From Hymenobacter glacieicola (lineage in GTDB: Bacteria; Bacteroidota; Bacteroidia; Cytophagales; Hymenobacteraceae): a stretch of DNA of 64,000 bases. The stretch spans positions 124,001-188,000 of the forward strand of contig NZ_BMGS01000001.1 in the NCBI RefSeq assembly GCF_014640315.1, in the 5' to 3' direction. Below are positions 32,861 to 41,302 of the stretch, piece by piece (within the stretch, counting starts at the first letter, position 1; each line of letters starts with the position of its first letter). The position numbers and the translations under genes are program-made. The notes beneath the pieces were generated by a model that was not told the origin of the DNA, made no database searches, and saw only the letters and a program-made list of their open reading frames with translations.

Positions 32861-33466
32861 TTAATGAGACTTAAGAGCGAATTTAATCAATTCCTCCACG
32901 CTCAGGTCGTTGCCGTGCTTGTGCTGAATCTGGTCGAGGGTTTTCTCGGCCGCGGCCCGCGCAAAGCCCAGCGTTACCAAAGCCGCTAACGCTTCGCTAC
33001 GGTTGGTATTGTGCGCTTTGGCCAGCGGTACGGTATCAATGCCGGCTTTGGCCAGCAGCTCATCTTTGCGGAGCTTATCCTTAAGCTCCAGCACCACGCG
33101 CTGGGCGGTTTTGGGGCCTACCCCCTTGATGCTCTGGATGGAGCGCACGTCCTCGCTGACAATGGCCTGGCGGATTTCGCCCACCGACATGGACGACACC
33201 ATCACGATGCCCGTGCCCGGCCCAATACCCGAAACGGAAATCAACTGCATGAACAAGGCCTTTTCATTGGGGTCCAGAAAGCCGTACAGCGCCTGCCCGT
33301 CTTCCTTAATGTGCTGGTAGGTATAGAGTTTGGCCTTTTCCCCGTCAGCGGGCAGCTTGGCGTAAGTAGCCAGGGAAATCCGGACTTCGTAGCCAATGCC
33401 GTTCACGTCCAGAATGGCTTGGGTGGGGTCTTTATAAGCGAGTTTACCGTCGACGTAGGCAATCAT
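32861..33466 (-). CDS. ruvA: Holliday junction branch migration protein RuvA
   Basis: A 201-residue RuvA. The N-terminal OB domain (about 1-62) has MIAYVDGKL and GIGYEVRISL. Two helix-hairpin-helix motifs follow: SVSGIGPGTGIVMVSS (about 79-94) and SIKGVGPKTAQRVVLELKDK (about 114-133). The C-terminal domain III (about 153-198, EALAALVTLGFARAAAE) contacts RuvB. The tetramer binds four-way junctions and loads RuvB. The ruvA-sprA pair, with maeB upstream, is a conserved Bacteroidota neighbourhood, although the functions are unrelated. Confidence 0.97.
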   Translation of the reverse strand: MIAYVDGKLAYKDPTQAILDVNGIGYEVRISLATYAKLPADGEKAKLYTYQHIKEDGQALYGFLDPNEKALFMQLISVSGIGPGTGIVMVSSMSVGEIRQAIVSEDVRSIQSIKGVGPKTAQRVVLELKDKLRKDELLAKAGIDTVPLAKAHNTNRSEALAALVTLGFARAAAEKTLDQIQHKHGNDLSVEELIKFALKSH

Positions 33467-33800
33467 GCGGGGTGGTTGAAGTAGAAACTGTCAGAACGAG
33501 AACAACACGCTACAGCCGGGATTTGTGCCAAGGGGGTTAGTTGTTCTAATTGATTTAGCCGGCCTGGGCGGGCCGATGAGGTGGTTGAGCAAGTTGGGGC
33601 GAATTTGCCCGGAATCAAAGTGAGAGGTAATGGGGTGATGAGGTCGGGGCGTGAGGAAACCGGAGGCAGGAATGCAAAAGCCCAGCCGCTTGGCAAGCAG
33701 CTGGGCTTTTAGCACTTGTGAAGGGGAGGAAGGCTTAGGTTGTTACCTGTCACCATTCACCTCATCACCATTCACCTATTACTTTTCACCTCATCACCAA
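33467..33800. other. Gap between ruvA and maeB with terminator and inverted simple repeats
   Basis: It holds the maeB terminator and, around it, an inverted set of simple repeats: GGTGATGAGGT (33634-33644) on one side and ACCTCATCACC twice (33759-33769 and 33788-33798) on the other. No ORF is credible. The ruvA promoter should lie near 33480-33560 but has no perfect -7 box. Confidence 0.5.
33677..33710. terminator. Terminator after maeB
   Basis: An 11-bp stem AAAAGCCCAGC (33677-33687) with GCTGGGCTTTT (33700-33710), 12-base loop. On the minus strand it lies about 90 bases after the maeB stop and ends in a T-run. Confidence 0.75.
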
Positions 33801-36077
33801 TCACAGGCCTTTGCCCTCCGGGTGCTGGGCGTCCACCACGGCAATGGCGGCCATGTTCACGATTTCGCGGACGGAAGCGCCGAGCTGTAGGATGTGCACC
33901 GGCTTGCGCATGCCCATGAGTACTGGCCCAATCACCTCCGCGCCCCCAATTTCCTGGAGCACCTTGTAGGCAATGTTGCCGCTGATAACATTCGGGAAAA
34001 TGAGCGTGTTGGCCCCGCCTTTGTCGGCCAGGGGCGAGAAAGGGTACTGCTCGCGGAGCAGTTCGGAGTTGAGAGCAGTGTTAGCCTGCATTTCCCCGTC
34101 CAGAATCAGCTCAGGGTAGCGCTGCTTGGCTAGCTCCGTGGCGCGGCGGGCTTTATCGGGCAGCTCGCCGGGGTTGGAGCCGAAGTTGGAGTAGCTGATA
34201 ACGGCTACCCGCGGCTCGGTGTCGAAGAACTTTACGGCCCGGGAGGTAAGCCCAATAATTTCCACCATTTCCTCGGCCGAAGGGTCGATGTTCACGGTAG
34301 TATCGGCAAAGAAGTAAGGGCCCTTCTTGTGCTGAATGATGTACATGGAGGCCACGCGCTTCACGTCTTCGGCTACCCCAATTACCTGCAGGGAAGGCAT
34401 GATGCTCTTGCCGTAATCCTTGCTCAGACCCGTAATAAAAGCATCCGCCTCACCGGTTTCCAGCATCATGCTGCCGAAGTAGTTTCGCTCGCGCAGCAGG
34501 CGACGGCCTTCGTAGAGCGTGATGCCGCGGCGCTGGCGCTTCTCGTAGAGCTTCTGGGCAAACTCCTCTCGCTTGGCTTCTTCGTGCAGAATATCGATGA
34601 TCTGGCAGCCTTCTAGGTCCAGGGAGTTTTCCTGGGCAATGCGCGCAATCTTGTTGCGGTTGCCGAGCAAGATGGGCTGGGCAATGCCTTCATCGTGCAG
34701 GATCTGGGCCGCCTTGAGGATTTTGTAGGTGTCGCCTTCGGCAAACACCACGCGCTTGGGGTTGCTGCGGGCCGCTTGGGTAATGCGGTTCATCAGCTTC
34801 TGATTCACGCCGAGGCGGGCGCGTAGCTCGTCCTCGTAGGCAAACCAGTCGTCGATCTGAATGCGCGCCACGCCGCTTTCCATGGCGGCCTTGGCTACGG
34901 CCGGACTAACGGCGGTAATCAGGCGTGGGTCCAGGGGCTTGGGAATCAGATAGGTACGGCCGAAGGACAGGGTGTTGTCGCCGTAGGCTTTGTTCACCAT
35001 ATCCGGCACCGGCTCCTTGGCCAGCTCAGCCAGGGCGCGCACGGCGGCCAGCTTCATGGCCTCGTTGATTTCGGTGGCGCGCACGTCCAGAGCCCCCCGG
35101 AAAATGTAGGGGAAGCCCAGCACGTTGTTTACTTGGTTGGGATGGTCGGAGCGGCCCGTTGCCATGATGATGTCCTCGCGGGTGGCCATGGCTACCTCGT
35201 AGGGAATTTCCGGGTCGGGGTTGGCCAGGGCGAATACAATGGGGTTGGCGGCCATCTTCAGCAGCAACTCCGGAGCCAGCACGTTGGCGGCCGAAAGCCC
35301 CAGGAAAAAGTCGGCCCCTTCCATGGCCTGGGCCAGGGTAGTAATGGGCCGCTCGGTGGCAAACTGCAGCTGCAGGGCCGCCAGATCGGTGCGCTGCGGG
35401 TGAATGATGCCGTCCTTGTCGAACACCACCACGTTTTCGCGCTTCAAGCCCAGCTCCAGGTACAGGCGCAGGCAGCTAATAGCCGCGGCCCCGGCCCCGC
35501 TTACTACCACCCGAATTTCCTGGATGTTCTTGCCGACTACCTCCAGCGCGTTCAGCAAAGCCGCCGAGGAAATAATGGCCGTGCCGTGCTGGTCGTCGTG
35601 CATGAGCGGAATGTTCATCTGCTCGCGCAGGGCCGTCTCAATCGGGAAGCACTCCGGGGCCTTAATGTCCTCCAAGTTGATGCCGCCAAACGTGGGCTCT
35701 AACGACTTCACGATGCGGATAAACTCCTCGGGGTCCGTGGCGTCAATCTCAATATCGAAGCAGTCAATGCCCGCAAACTTCTTGAACAATACGCCTTTCC
35801 CCTCCATTACCGGCTTGGACGCATCGGGCCCGATGTTGCCCAGGCCCAGCACGGCCGTCCCGTTGCTGATAACGCCCACCAGGTTGCCCTTGGCCGTGTA
35901 CTTATATACCTCGTCCTTGTTGGCGGCAATTTCTTTGCAGGGCTCCGCTACGCCGGGCGAGTAGGCCAGGGCCAGGTCCAGCTGCGTACTGACGGGCTTG
36001 GTCGGGACTACCTCAATTTTGCCGGCGGGGCTTTGGGAGTGGTAATTCAGGGCGTCCTGTTTATTTATTTTCAGCAT
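33801..36077 (-). CDS. maeB: NADP-dependent malic enzyme (MaeB type, with phosphotransacetylase-like domain)
   Basis: A 758-residue multidomain malic enzyme. Residues about 15-150 are the malic N-terminal domain (LALAYSPGVAEPCKEIA) and about 160-395 the NAD(P)-binding domain (VVVSGAGAAAISCLRLYLEL, and VFALANPDPEIPYEVA). Residues about 425-750 are a phosphate acetyl/butyryltransferase-like domain that in MaeB enzymes is regulatory, binding acetyl-CoA, rather than catalytic. It converts malate to pyruvate and CO2 with NADP reduction, supplying NADPH and pyruvate. It is cytoplasmic and of normal MaeB length. A perfect -7 box lies 67 bases upstream. It heads the maeB-ruvA-sprA stretch but has its own terminator. 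Confidence 0.95.
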   Translation of the reverse strand: MLKINKQDALNYHSQSPAGKIEVVPTKPVSTQLDLALAYSPGVAEPCKEIAANKDEVYKYTAKGNLVGVISNGTAVLGLGNIGPDASKPVMEGKGVLFKKFAGIDCFDIEIDATDPEEFIRIVKSLEPTFGGINLEDIKAPECFPIETALREQMNIPLMHDDQHGTAIISSAALLNALEVVGKNIQEIRVVVSGAGAAAISCLRLYLELGLKRENVVVFDKDGIIHPQRTDLAALQLQFATERPITTLAQAMEGADFFLGLSAANVLAPELLLKMAANPIVFALANPDPEIPYEVAMATREDIIMATGRSDHPNQVNNVLGFPYIFRGALDVRATEINEAMKLAAVRALAELAKEPVPDMVNKAYGDNTLSFGRTYLIPKPLDPRLITAVSPAVAKAAMESGVARIQIDDWFAYEDELRARLGVNQKLMNRITQAARSNPKRVVFAEGDTYKILKAAQILHDEGIAQPILLGNRNKIARIAQENSLDLEGCQIIDILHEEAKREEFAQKLYEKRQRRGITLYEGRRLLRERNYFGSMMLETGEADAFITGLSKDYGKSIMPSLQVIGVAEDVKRVASMYIIQHKKGPYFFADTTVNIDPSAEEMVEIIGLTSRAVKFFDTEPRVAVISYSNFGSNPGELPDKARRATELAKQRYPELILDGEMQANTALNSELLREQYPFSPLADKGGANTLIFPNVISGNIAYKVLQEIGGAEVIGPVLMGMRKPVHILQLGASVREIVNMAAIAVVDAQHPEGKGL

Positions 36078-36144
36078 GCTACGGTGCTAGGATGGAGCTT
36101 CCTTTAAAGGGCAAGAAAGCAAAATGGGCAATATCAACCCGCGG

Positions 36145-36152
36145 CAAAGGTA
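36145..36152 (-). promoter_or_regulatory. Candidate -7 promoter box of maeB
   Basis: Minus-strand TACCTTTG matches TAnnTTTG; TTTTTTC lies about 20 bases further upstream as a possible -33 region, overlapping the tail of the preceding terminator. Confidence 0.5.
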
Positions 36153-36169
36153 CGCGCCCCCGCCCGGAT

Positions 36170-36207
36170 AGAAAAAACGCTCCGAGTTCAGCTGAACTCG
36201 GAGCGTT
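36170..36207 (-). terminator. Terminator of the lipoprotein gene
   Basis: A perfect 32-bp palindrome (36176-36207, centre AGCT) is followed on the minus strand by TTTTTTC. It lies 26 bases after the stop codon. Confidence 0.9.
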
Positions 36208-36233
36208 ACGCTGGGGTACCTAGCTATGGCAGC

Positions 36234-36845
36234 CTAGAGCAGCGGAATTTCTTTAAAGGTGCCGTAGACTTTTATGTCACAATCGCGCCGGCTGTCTGCC
36301 TGCGAGCCCACGGCCAGGTATACATACGGGTCCTTGGCGTTGCGAATCGTGAAGGTATATGACCCGCTGATGAGTTGGCGAGCCGCGTTAAACTCAGTAA
36401 TGACGAAGTTTCCTTCCAGCCGGTGGGAGTTGCCGGAGTATTTGTTGAGGTAAACGCCCGAGCCGTAGGTGGGGCGCTCGTACGTAGCCAGCATGTCGCC
36501 CTGGCCCGGGTCGGGCTGGGAAGAAAGTGTATACGTGCCAACCAGGCCAGCCTTTTGCTTGCCTTTGGGTAGCAGGAACTCAATCCGTTCTTCGGTGCCC
36601 ATGCCAGCCGGGCGGGGCTCCTTTTCAAAGACAAGCGTCAGCCTATCTGAAGCCAGCTTGCCGGAAGGTGCTTGGGCCAGAAACGTCTGCCCTTTGCTTT
36701 CAGTGGGGTAGGTATAAGTGAAGTTGAGGTTGGCCTCCTGCACGGCAGGAGCTACGGTAGGTTCCGGCATTTCGGTGTCTTTCTGGCAACCGGCCACCAA
36801 GGTCAGCATGGATATACCCGACAGGATACGTACGAATTTCAGCAT
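36234..36845 (-). CDS. Putative lipoprotein of unknown function
   Basis: A 203-residue exported lipoprotein. The signal peptide ends in the lipobox LVAGC (Cys about residue 20), and the next residues QKDTEMPEP form a typical acidic, Pro-rich tether. The remainder is beta-rich (LNFTYTYPTESKGQTFLA, LVGTYTLSSQPDP, ISGSYTFTIRN), about 150 residues, and may be a small beta-sandwich or barrel; I do not recognise a family. ATG 36845 is chosen because it starts the signal peptide; the frame extends to 36908. It is monocistronic, bounded by terminators on both sides. The acidic residues after Cys fit the Bacteroidota lipoprotein surface-export signal only loosely. Confidence 0.72.
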   Translation of the reverse strand: MLKFVRILSGISMLTLVAGCQKDTEMPEPTVAPAVQEANLNFTYTYPTESKGQTFLAQAPSGKLASDRLTLVFEKEPRPAGMGTEERIEFLLPKGKQKAGLVGTYTLSSQPDPGQGDMLATYERPTYGSGVYLNKYSGNSHRLEGNFVITEFNAARQLISGSYTFTIRNAKDPYVYLAVGSQADSRRDCDIKVYGTFKEIPLL

Positions 36846-36981
36846 AATTGAAAAGGAAGGAAAAGGACAGAGCGGCTTATAATCAGTCGTAGCCAAGCGT
36901 CGTGCCAACTTTCAAGTAAATAGTTCCCTTTCTGGAGCTAATTGATGTAATTTTTGGTCAAGTGGTTGATAGTTAGATATA

Positions 36982-37013
36982 AAAAAAGCGCAGAAGAAGC
37001 TCTGCGCTTTTTA
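36982..37013 (-). terminator. Terminator of the lytic transglycosylase gene
   Basis: A 12-bp stem (36984-36995 with 37002-37013) with a 6-base loop. The minus strand continues with T7. It lies about 20 bases after the stop. Confidence 0.9.
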
Positions 37014-37034
37014 ATAACTAGCCGCACAAAAGTA

Positions 37035-39041
37035 TCAGCTCTTTACAATCAGCTTTTGGCCAGGCTTTACCTCGTCTGACTGCAGATGATTCAGCTCCCG
37101 CAACTTCTCAACCGTGAGGCCCTGGTAGCGGCGGGAAATGTTGTAGAGCGTATCGCCAGGCTGTACTAAGTGTACTTGCGGAGCGGGCAGCAGAGAGCGG
37201 GAAGCCGACCGCGCAGCTCGTCGGGCTGGCTCCTGGGCCGCGGTGGCAGCTTCGCGCGTAGCGGTTAGTAGCTCCGCTGCGGGTTCCGAGGCCAGCTCCT
37301 GCAGGTTCAGCTTCTGGCCGGGCGTAAGGGCTTCTCCCGTCAGCTTATTGCGCGCCATGAGCTGAGCTACCGTCAGGCCGTGGGTGCGGGCTACCTTCTC
37401 CAGAAAATCGCCTCGCCGCACGGTGTAGGTAGTAGGCGCCGGCTCATTGGCAGCAGCGGTTGAGGCTACAGCCTCAGAGGTAGAACGAGTAGCCCGAATT
37501 GCAGCCGAGGCTGGCTTGGTAGCTGCCGGGCGGGTAAGTACTGGTTCCGTAGCGTCTTCGGTTTCTGAAGGGGTAAGCTTGGTTTTGCTAGTTCCTACCC
37601 GTGCGGGTACCGCCAGCGGCAACCGGTTGCTGGTGGCAACAAGGGCCTGGACTTCGGAGGTAGTAGCTGGCCCGGCTGGAAGTTGGGTGGCTGACAGCGG
37701 CACAAAAACTACTACCTGGCTGCGCGGCGTCAAGGCAGAGCGCTTGCCCAAATTATTCCAGCGGCGTACCTGGGCTGAGCTTACCTCGTAGCGCTCCGCT
37801 ACTGACGCCACCGTTTCGCCCCGCTTCACAGTGTGGCGCACCCGGCGGTAACGAGGCGGTGAAGAATGCCCGCCGGCAGCGGCTCCGGCCACGGCTAGGC
37901 CGCGGGTAGGGAAGGGCTCAACCCCGGCTAGTAGTACTGGGCGTGGCAGCACCGGCTGCGGCAGCTCGGCCAGGGGGCGACAGTAGTCAAACAGCGTCTC
38001 CCGGTCGACTACAGCCAGGGCCGGCCGCACTGCCGCCGGCAACTGCACCGCGTACGGCCGGTAACCGTGCGGTAGCCAGGGCTTGCGCAGCTCCGGGTTC
38101 AGGCGGGCCAGTACCATAGAATCAGAGTAGCCGCAAGCCCGGGCCAGCCGCGTCAGGTCAAAGGCTCGGCCACCCAGCTGCAGGGTATCCATGGCCTCCG
38201 CGTATTGATATTTCAGGGTAGGGGAGTGCAACTGGTGCTGCTGGGCATACTTCATGGCGTACATAATGGCCGTGAAGGTGGGCACGTAGTTGCGCGTTTC
38301 GGCCGGCAGGCTCGGGTGCACCTCCCAGTACGTTTTCTTGCCCGTGCGGCGCACTACCTTTTGCATGTTGCCCGCGCCCCAGTTGTACGCCGCCAGCACC
38401 ATTTCCCAATCGTGAAAAACGCCGTAGAGGTAGCGCAAATGCTTGCAAGCCGCTTCCGTAGCTTTTTCGGGGTTCATGCGCTCGTCCACCCACTCGTCGC
38501 GGCGCAGGCGCAGGTCGTTGGCCGTTGGGCCCATGAACTGCCACAAGCCCGTAGCCCCCACCCGGGACTTCGCCGTCGGAATCAGGGCTGACTCTACCAC
38601 GGCCAGATACTTCAGGTCTGTGGGCAGGTTATACTTGGCCAGATACTTCTCGAAGAGCGGGAAATACAGGTTTTCGCGCTCCAGCACGCGCTGGGTATAG
38701 CCGCGCTGCCGTTCCGTGAATAGGCGCACAAACGCCAGTACATGCGAGTTGAAGACGTGCGGCACATCGGTTTCAAAGCAGCTGATCCGGTCCCCTACCA
38801 AGTCGCGCAGCTCCGGTGGAGTGCGCAGCCACGCTAGCTTCACTGAGTCAACAGGTACCGGCGCCGCTACCAAAGAATCGGGGAGCAACTCCAGGTTAAC
38901 CCGCAACGAGTCATCCGCCGGTGGCAGCGTTTGAGTCGGGGAGGTAGGGGGCAGTTCGGGCCGAACCTGGGCCGCCGCGGAGCGCCCCACGGCAGCGGCA
39001 AATAACAAGGGAACAGCAGCACGCAGCAACGACTTCTTCAT
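37035..39041 (-). CDS. MltD-like lytic transglycosylase with three LysM domains
   Basis: A 668-residue periplasmic enzyme. The signal peptide (1-24) ends SAAAQ. The SLT (goose-lysozyme-like) domain spans about residues 110-240: the catalytic Glu is in LAVVESALIPTAKS, followed by GATGLWQFMG and LAAYNWGAGNM. Three LysM peptidoglycan-binding repeats follow: HTVKRGETVASVAERYEVS (about 402), YTVRRGDFLEKVARTHGLT (about 545) and HLVQPGDTLYNISRRYQG (about 620). Ala/Thr/Pro-rich linkers separate them. It cleaves glycan strands to 1,6-anhydro-muropeptides for wall remodelling. It resembles E. coli MltD in order but has no lipobox. gatA and the Tat genes are upstream on the same strand, 211 bases away. 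Confidence 0.92.
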   Translation of the reverse strand: MKKSLLRAAVPLLFAAAVGRSAAAQVRPELPPTSPTQTLPPADDSLRVNLELLPDSLVAAPVPVDSVKLAWLRTPPELRDLVGDRISCFETDVPHVFNSHVLAFVRLFTERQRGYTQRVLERENLYFPLFEKYLAKYNLPTDLKYLAVVESALIPTAKSRVGATGLWQFMGPTANDLRLRRDEWVDERMNPEKATEAACKHLRYLYGVFHDWEMVLAAYNWGAGNMQKVVRRTGKKTYWEVHPSLPAETRNYVPTFTAIMYAMKYAQQHQLHSPTLKYQYAEAMDTLQLGGRAFDLTRLARACGYSDSMVLARLNPELRKPWLPHGYRPYAVQLPAAVRPALAVVDRETLFDYCRPLAELPQPVLPRPVLLAGVEPFPTRGLAVAGAAAGGHSSPPRYRRVRHTVKRGETVASVAERYEVSSAQVRRWNNLGKRSALTPRSQVVVFVPLSATQLPAGPATTSEVQALVATSNRLPLAVPARVGTSKTKLTPSETEDATEPVLTRPAATKPASAAIRATRSTSEAVASTAAANEPAPTTYTVRRGDFLEKVARTHGLTVAQLMARNKLTGEALTPGQKLNLQELASEPAAELLTATREAATAAQEPARRAARSASRSLLPAPQVHLVQPGDTLYNISRRYQGLTVEKLRELNHLQSDEVKPGQKLIVKS

Positions 39042-39155
39042 CTTACATGGAAACTGGCAGGTAAGCCGAAAACCTCAACTTGCTGTGCCTCAGCCCAGCG
39101 CATCTTCAAAAATAGCACGGATTGACATAAATGCCAGCCCGGCAGCGAATAAGAA

Positions 39156-39234
39156 CCCCGAAGCTTCGCGTAGGCCCCTGCTTACGGCTGCGCTCGGCAG
39201 TCATCAGCAAGGAAGCCAAAGCGAAACTCCGGGG
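39156..39234. repeat. Imperfect inverted repeat downstream of gatA
   Basis: CCCCGAAGCTTCGC (39156-39169) and GCGAAACTCCGGGG (39221-39234) pair at 12 of 14 positions, enclosing a further small GC-rich stem. On the minus strand it is followed by TTCTTATT, so it may act as a large terminator for gatA. The AGCTTCGCG core recalls the REP arms near mutS. Confidence 0.45.
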
Positions 39235-39252
39235 CTATCCTTTACGGGCTGG

Positions 39253-40692
39253 TTAGGCCTCTACGGGAACGACAGTTTCCGTCACGGTGCTGGCAAACGC
39301 CAGCAGGTGCTCCTCGCGGAAAGCGCCCGCCAAAATCTGCAAACCAATGGGTAAACTCTGCGCGTCCTTTCCAGCGGGCACCGAAATGGCGGGTACACCC
39401 GCCAGAGAGGCCTGCACGGTAAAGATGTCAGCCAGATACATGGCCAGCGTATCCTTGTTCACGTCGCCGATGTGGAAGGCCGTGGTCGGGGTAGTCGGCA
39501 GCACCAGGAAATCGTACTCGCGCAACAGCTCGTCGGTCTTTTCCTTGATGAGGCGGCGTACGCGCTGGGCCTTGGTATAATAGGCGTCGTAGTAACTGGC
39601 GCTCAGCACGAAAGTGCCCAGCAGAATCCGGCGCTGCACTTCGGGGCCGAAACCCTGGGCGCGCGTTTTCTTGTAGAGCGACTCCAAGTCCGTAGCGTCC
39701 GGGGCGCGGTAGCCAAACTTCACCCCGTCGTACCGGCTCAGGTTAGAGCTGGCTTCGGCTGTGGTCAGGATGTAGTACGTAGGAACGATAAAGTCGAGGT
39801 AAGGGAAGTCCACGGCTTCTACCACGTGGCCCTGACCCCGGAACTGTTCCAGGGCCTGCTCCGTGGCCGCCTTGATTTCCGGATTCAGACCCGGCCGCTC
39901 CAGGCAATCCTTGATGTAGCCGATGCGGTAGTGCGGGGCCGGCGTCAGCTGCTGGCTGTAGGCGGGCACTTCGCGCTGGCTGGCCGTGCTGTCGAAGGAG
40001 TCGGGGCCGGCCATAACTTCCAGCAGCAGGGCGGCATCTTCCACTGAGCGAGTCAGTGTACCAATCTGGTCGAAGGAAGACGCGTACGCAACCAGCCCGT
40101 AGCGAGAGATGCGCGAGTAAGTTGGCTTAAAGCCCACAATTCCGCAAAACGCGGCCGGCTGCCGCACCGAGCCACCCGTATCGGAGCCAATGGAAGCTAG
40201 GCACATATCGGCCTGCACCGCCACTGCCGAGCCCCCAGAAGAGCCACCGGGTACCCGCTCGGGGTCAATTTCATTGCGGGCGGGGCCGAAATAGGAGGTC
40301 TCGTTGGAGGCACCCATGGCAAACTCGTCGCAGTTCTGGCGGCCGATCAGGATGGCATCCTCATCGAGCAGGCGCTGCACAGCCGTGCCCGTAAACAAGG
40401 ATTTGAAGCCGTCCAGGATGTGGCTGCTGCTCTGCAAGCTGTGGCCTTCGTAGGCCAGCACATCTTTCAGGCCGATAACCATGCCGGCCAGCTTGCCAGC
40501 CGTACCGGCAGCCAGCTTGGCATCAACGGCCTCTGCCTGCGCCAGGGCTTCTTCGGGCCACACCTCCAAAAAGGCGTTCAGGTGTTCTTTGCGGCGGATA
40601 TTATCCAGATAATAAGCCACGAGCTGACGACAGGACGTGGTGCCTGCCGTCAGCTCGTGGCGAACTTCCGTGAGGGAGTTAAAGCGTCTCAA
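39253..40692 (-). CDS. gatA: Aspartyl/glutamyl-tRNA(Asn/Gln) amidotransferase subunit A
   Basis: A 479-residue amidase-signature enzyme. The Ser-cisSer-Lys triad is visible: Lys76 in IGLKDVLAYEG, the cis-Ser in PGGSSGGSAVA (about 151-152) and the nucleophile Ser175 in SDTGGSVRQPAAFCG. GatA releases ammonia from glutamine for GatB, which amidates Glu-tRNA(Gln) or Asp-tRNA(Asn). gatB and gatC are not in the window, as is usual in Bacteroidota. The start is TTG 40692, which gives the family N terminus (RRFNSLTEVRHEL). The gene starts 13 bases after the TatA-like gene, so tatA-tatA2-gatA form one unit. Confidence 0.95.
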   Translation of the reverse strand: MRRFNSLTEVRHELTAGTTSCRQLVAYYLDNIRRKEHLNAFLEVWPEEALAQAEAVDAKLAAGTAGKLAGMVIGLKDVLAYEGHSLQSSSHILDGFKSLFTGTAVQRLLDEDAILIGRQNCDEFAMGASNETSYFGPARNEIDPERVPGGSSGGSAVAVQADMCLASIGSDTGGSVRQPAAFCGIVGFKPTYSRISRYGLVAYASSFDQIGTLTRSVEDAALLLEVMAGPDSFDSTASQREVPAYSQQLTPAPHYRIGYIKDCLERPGLNPEIKAATEQALEQFRGQGHVVEAVDFPYLDFIVPTYYILTTAEASSNLSRYDGVKFGYRAPDATDLESLYKKTRAQGFGPEVQRRILLGTFVLSASYYDAYYTKAQRVRRLIKEKTDELLREYDFLVLPTTPTTAFHIGDVNKDTLAMYLADIFTVQASLAGVPAISVPAGKDAQSLPIGLQILAGAFREEHLLAFASTVTETVVPVEA

Positions 40693-40705
40693 GACGAAAA
40701 AGGGT

Positions 40706-41065
40706 TTAGTTCATTTGGTCGAGGCGGGGCCGCTCTTCGGGGGTATGCGTAACCGGGTGGGTTAGGCCGCCGTCCATGGGCGGAGCCACCGGCGTAACGG
40801 CCGGGGCTTCGGCTACCGGGGCCACGGGGGCCTGGTAGGGTTGCTGGTTGAATTGCTGCTGGTAGGGCTGCTGGGGCTGGCCGGAGTTTTCAATTTCGCT
40901 CCGAATTTCACGGGAGGCATCCTTGAACTCGCGGATGCCTTTGCCCAGGCCACGGGCCAGCTCCGGAATCTTGTTCGCCCCGAAGAAAATAAGGATAACG
41001 ACCATGATGAGCATTAGCTCACCACCGCCCAAATCACCTAAGAAGAGGAAGAAGGGAGTGTTCAT
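40706..41065 (-). CDS. TatA/B-like twin-arginine translocase protein with Gln/Pro-rich tail
   Basis: A 119-residue protein. It has an N-terminal transmembrane helix (LGGGELMLIMVVILIFFGA), the hinge with ANKIPELARGLGKGIREFK and an amphipathic helix, as in TatA/Hcf106. The C-terminal 60 residues are a disordered Gln/Pro/Ala-rich tail (QQPYQQQFNQQPYQAP). It would take part in Tat export of folded proteins. ATG 41065 is preferred; ATG 41077 directly abuts the upstream stop and would add four residues. This is the second of two adjacent TatA-type genes. The longer tail may mark a TatB-like division of labour (inference). No TatC is in the window. Confidence 0.82.
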   Translation of the reverse strand: MNTPFFLFLGDLGGGELMLIMVVILIFFGANKIPELARGLGKGIREFKDASREIRSEIENSGQPQQPYQQQFNQQPYQAPVAPVAEAPAVTPVAPPMDGGLTHPVTHTPEERPRLDQMN

Positions 41066-41077
41066 GACTGCGAGCAT

Positions 41078-41302
41078 TTAGCGGCGGGGAGCCGTGGGAT
41101 CATTCGGATTGATCGGGCCGTCGCGAAACTCCGGCTTCTCTTCCTTGGAGGCATCCTTAAATTCCCGGATGCCCTGGCCCATGCCCCGGAACAGCTCTGG
41201 AATGCGCTTAGCTCCAAATAAGAGAATGATAGCGAGGCCGATAAGCAGTAGCTCAGTGCCGCCGAGGCCGCCAATACCAAGCAAAAGGGAGGCAAAATTC
41301 AT
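41078..41302 (-). CDS. tatA: Sec-independent translocase TatA-family protein
   Basis: A 74-residue TatA: N-terminal helix GTELLLIGLAIILLFG, the conserved FGAKRIPELFRGMGQGIREF hinge and amphipathic helix, then a short charged tail. ATG 41302 is used (the frame extends 5 codons upstream). It is first in the tatA-tatA2-gatA unit; its TAA stop is followed by the next start 12 bases later. A perfect minus-strand -7 box lies 35 bases before the start. Homomultimers of TatA form the export path for folded proteins with twin-arginine signals. Confidence 0.87.
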   Translation of the reverse strand: MNFASLLLGIGGLGGTELLLIGLAIILLFGAKRIPELFRGMGQGIREFKDASKEEKPEFRDGPINPNDPTAPRR

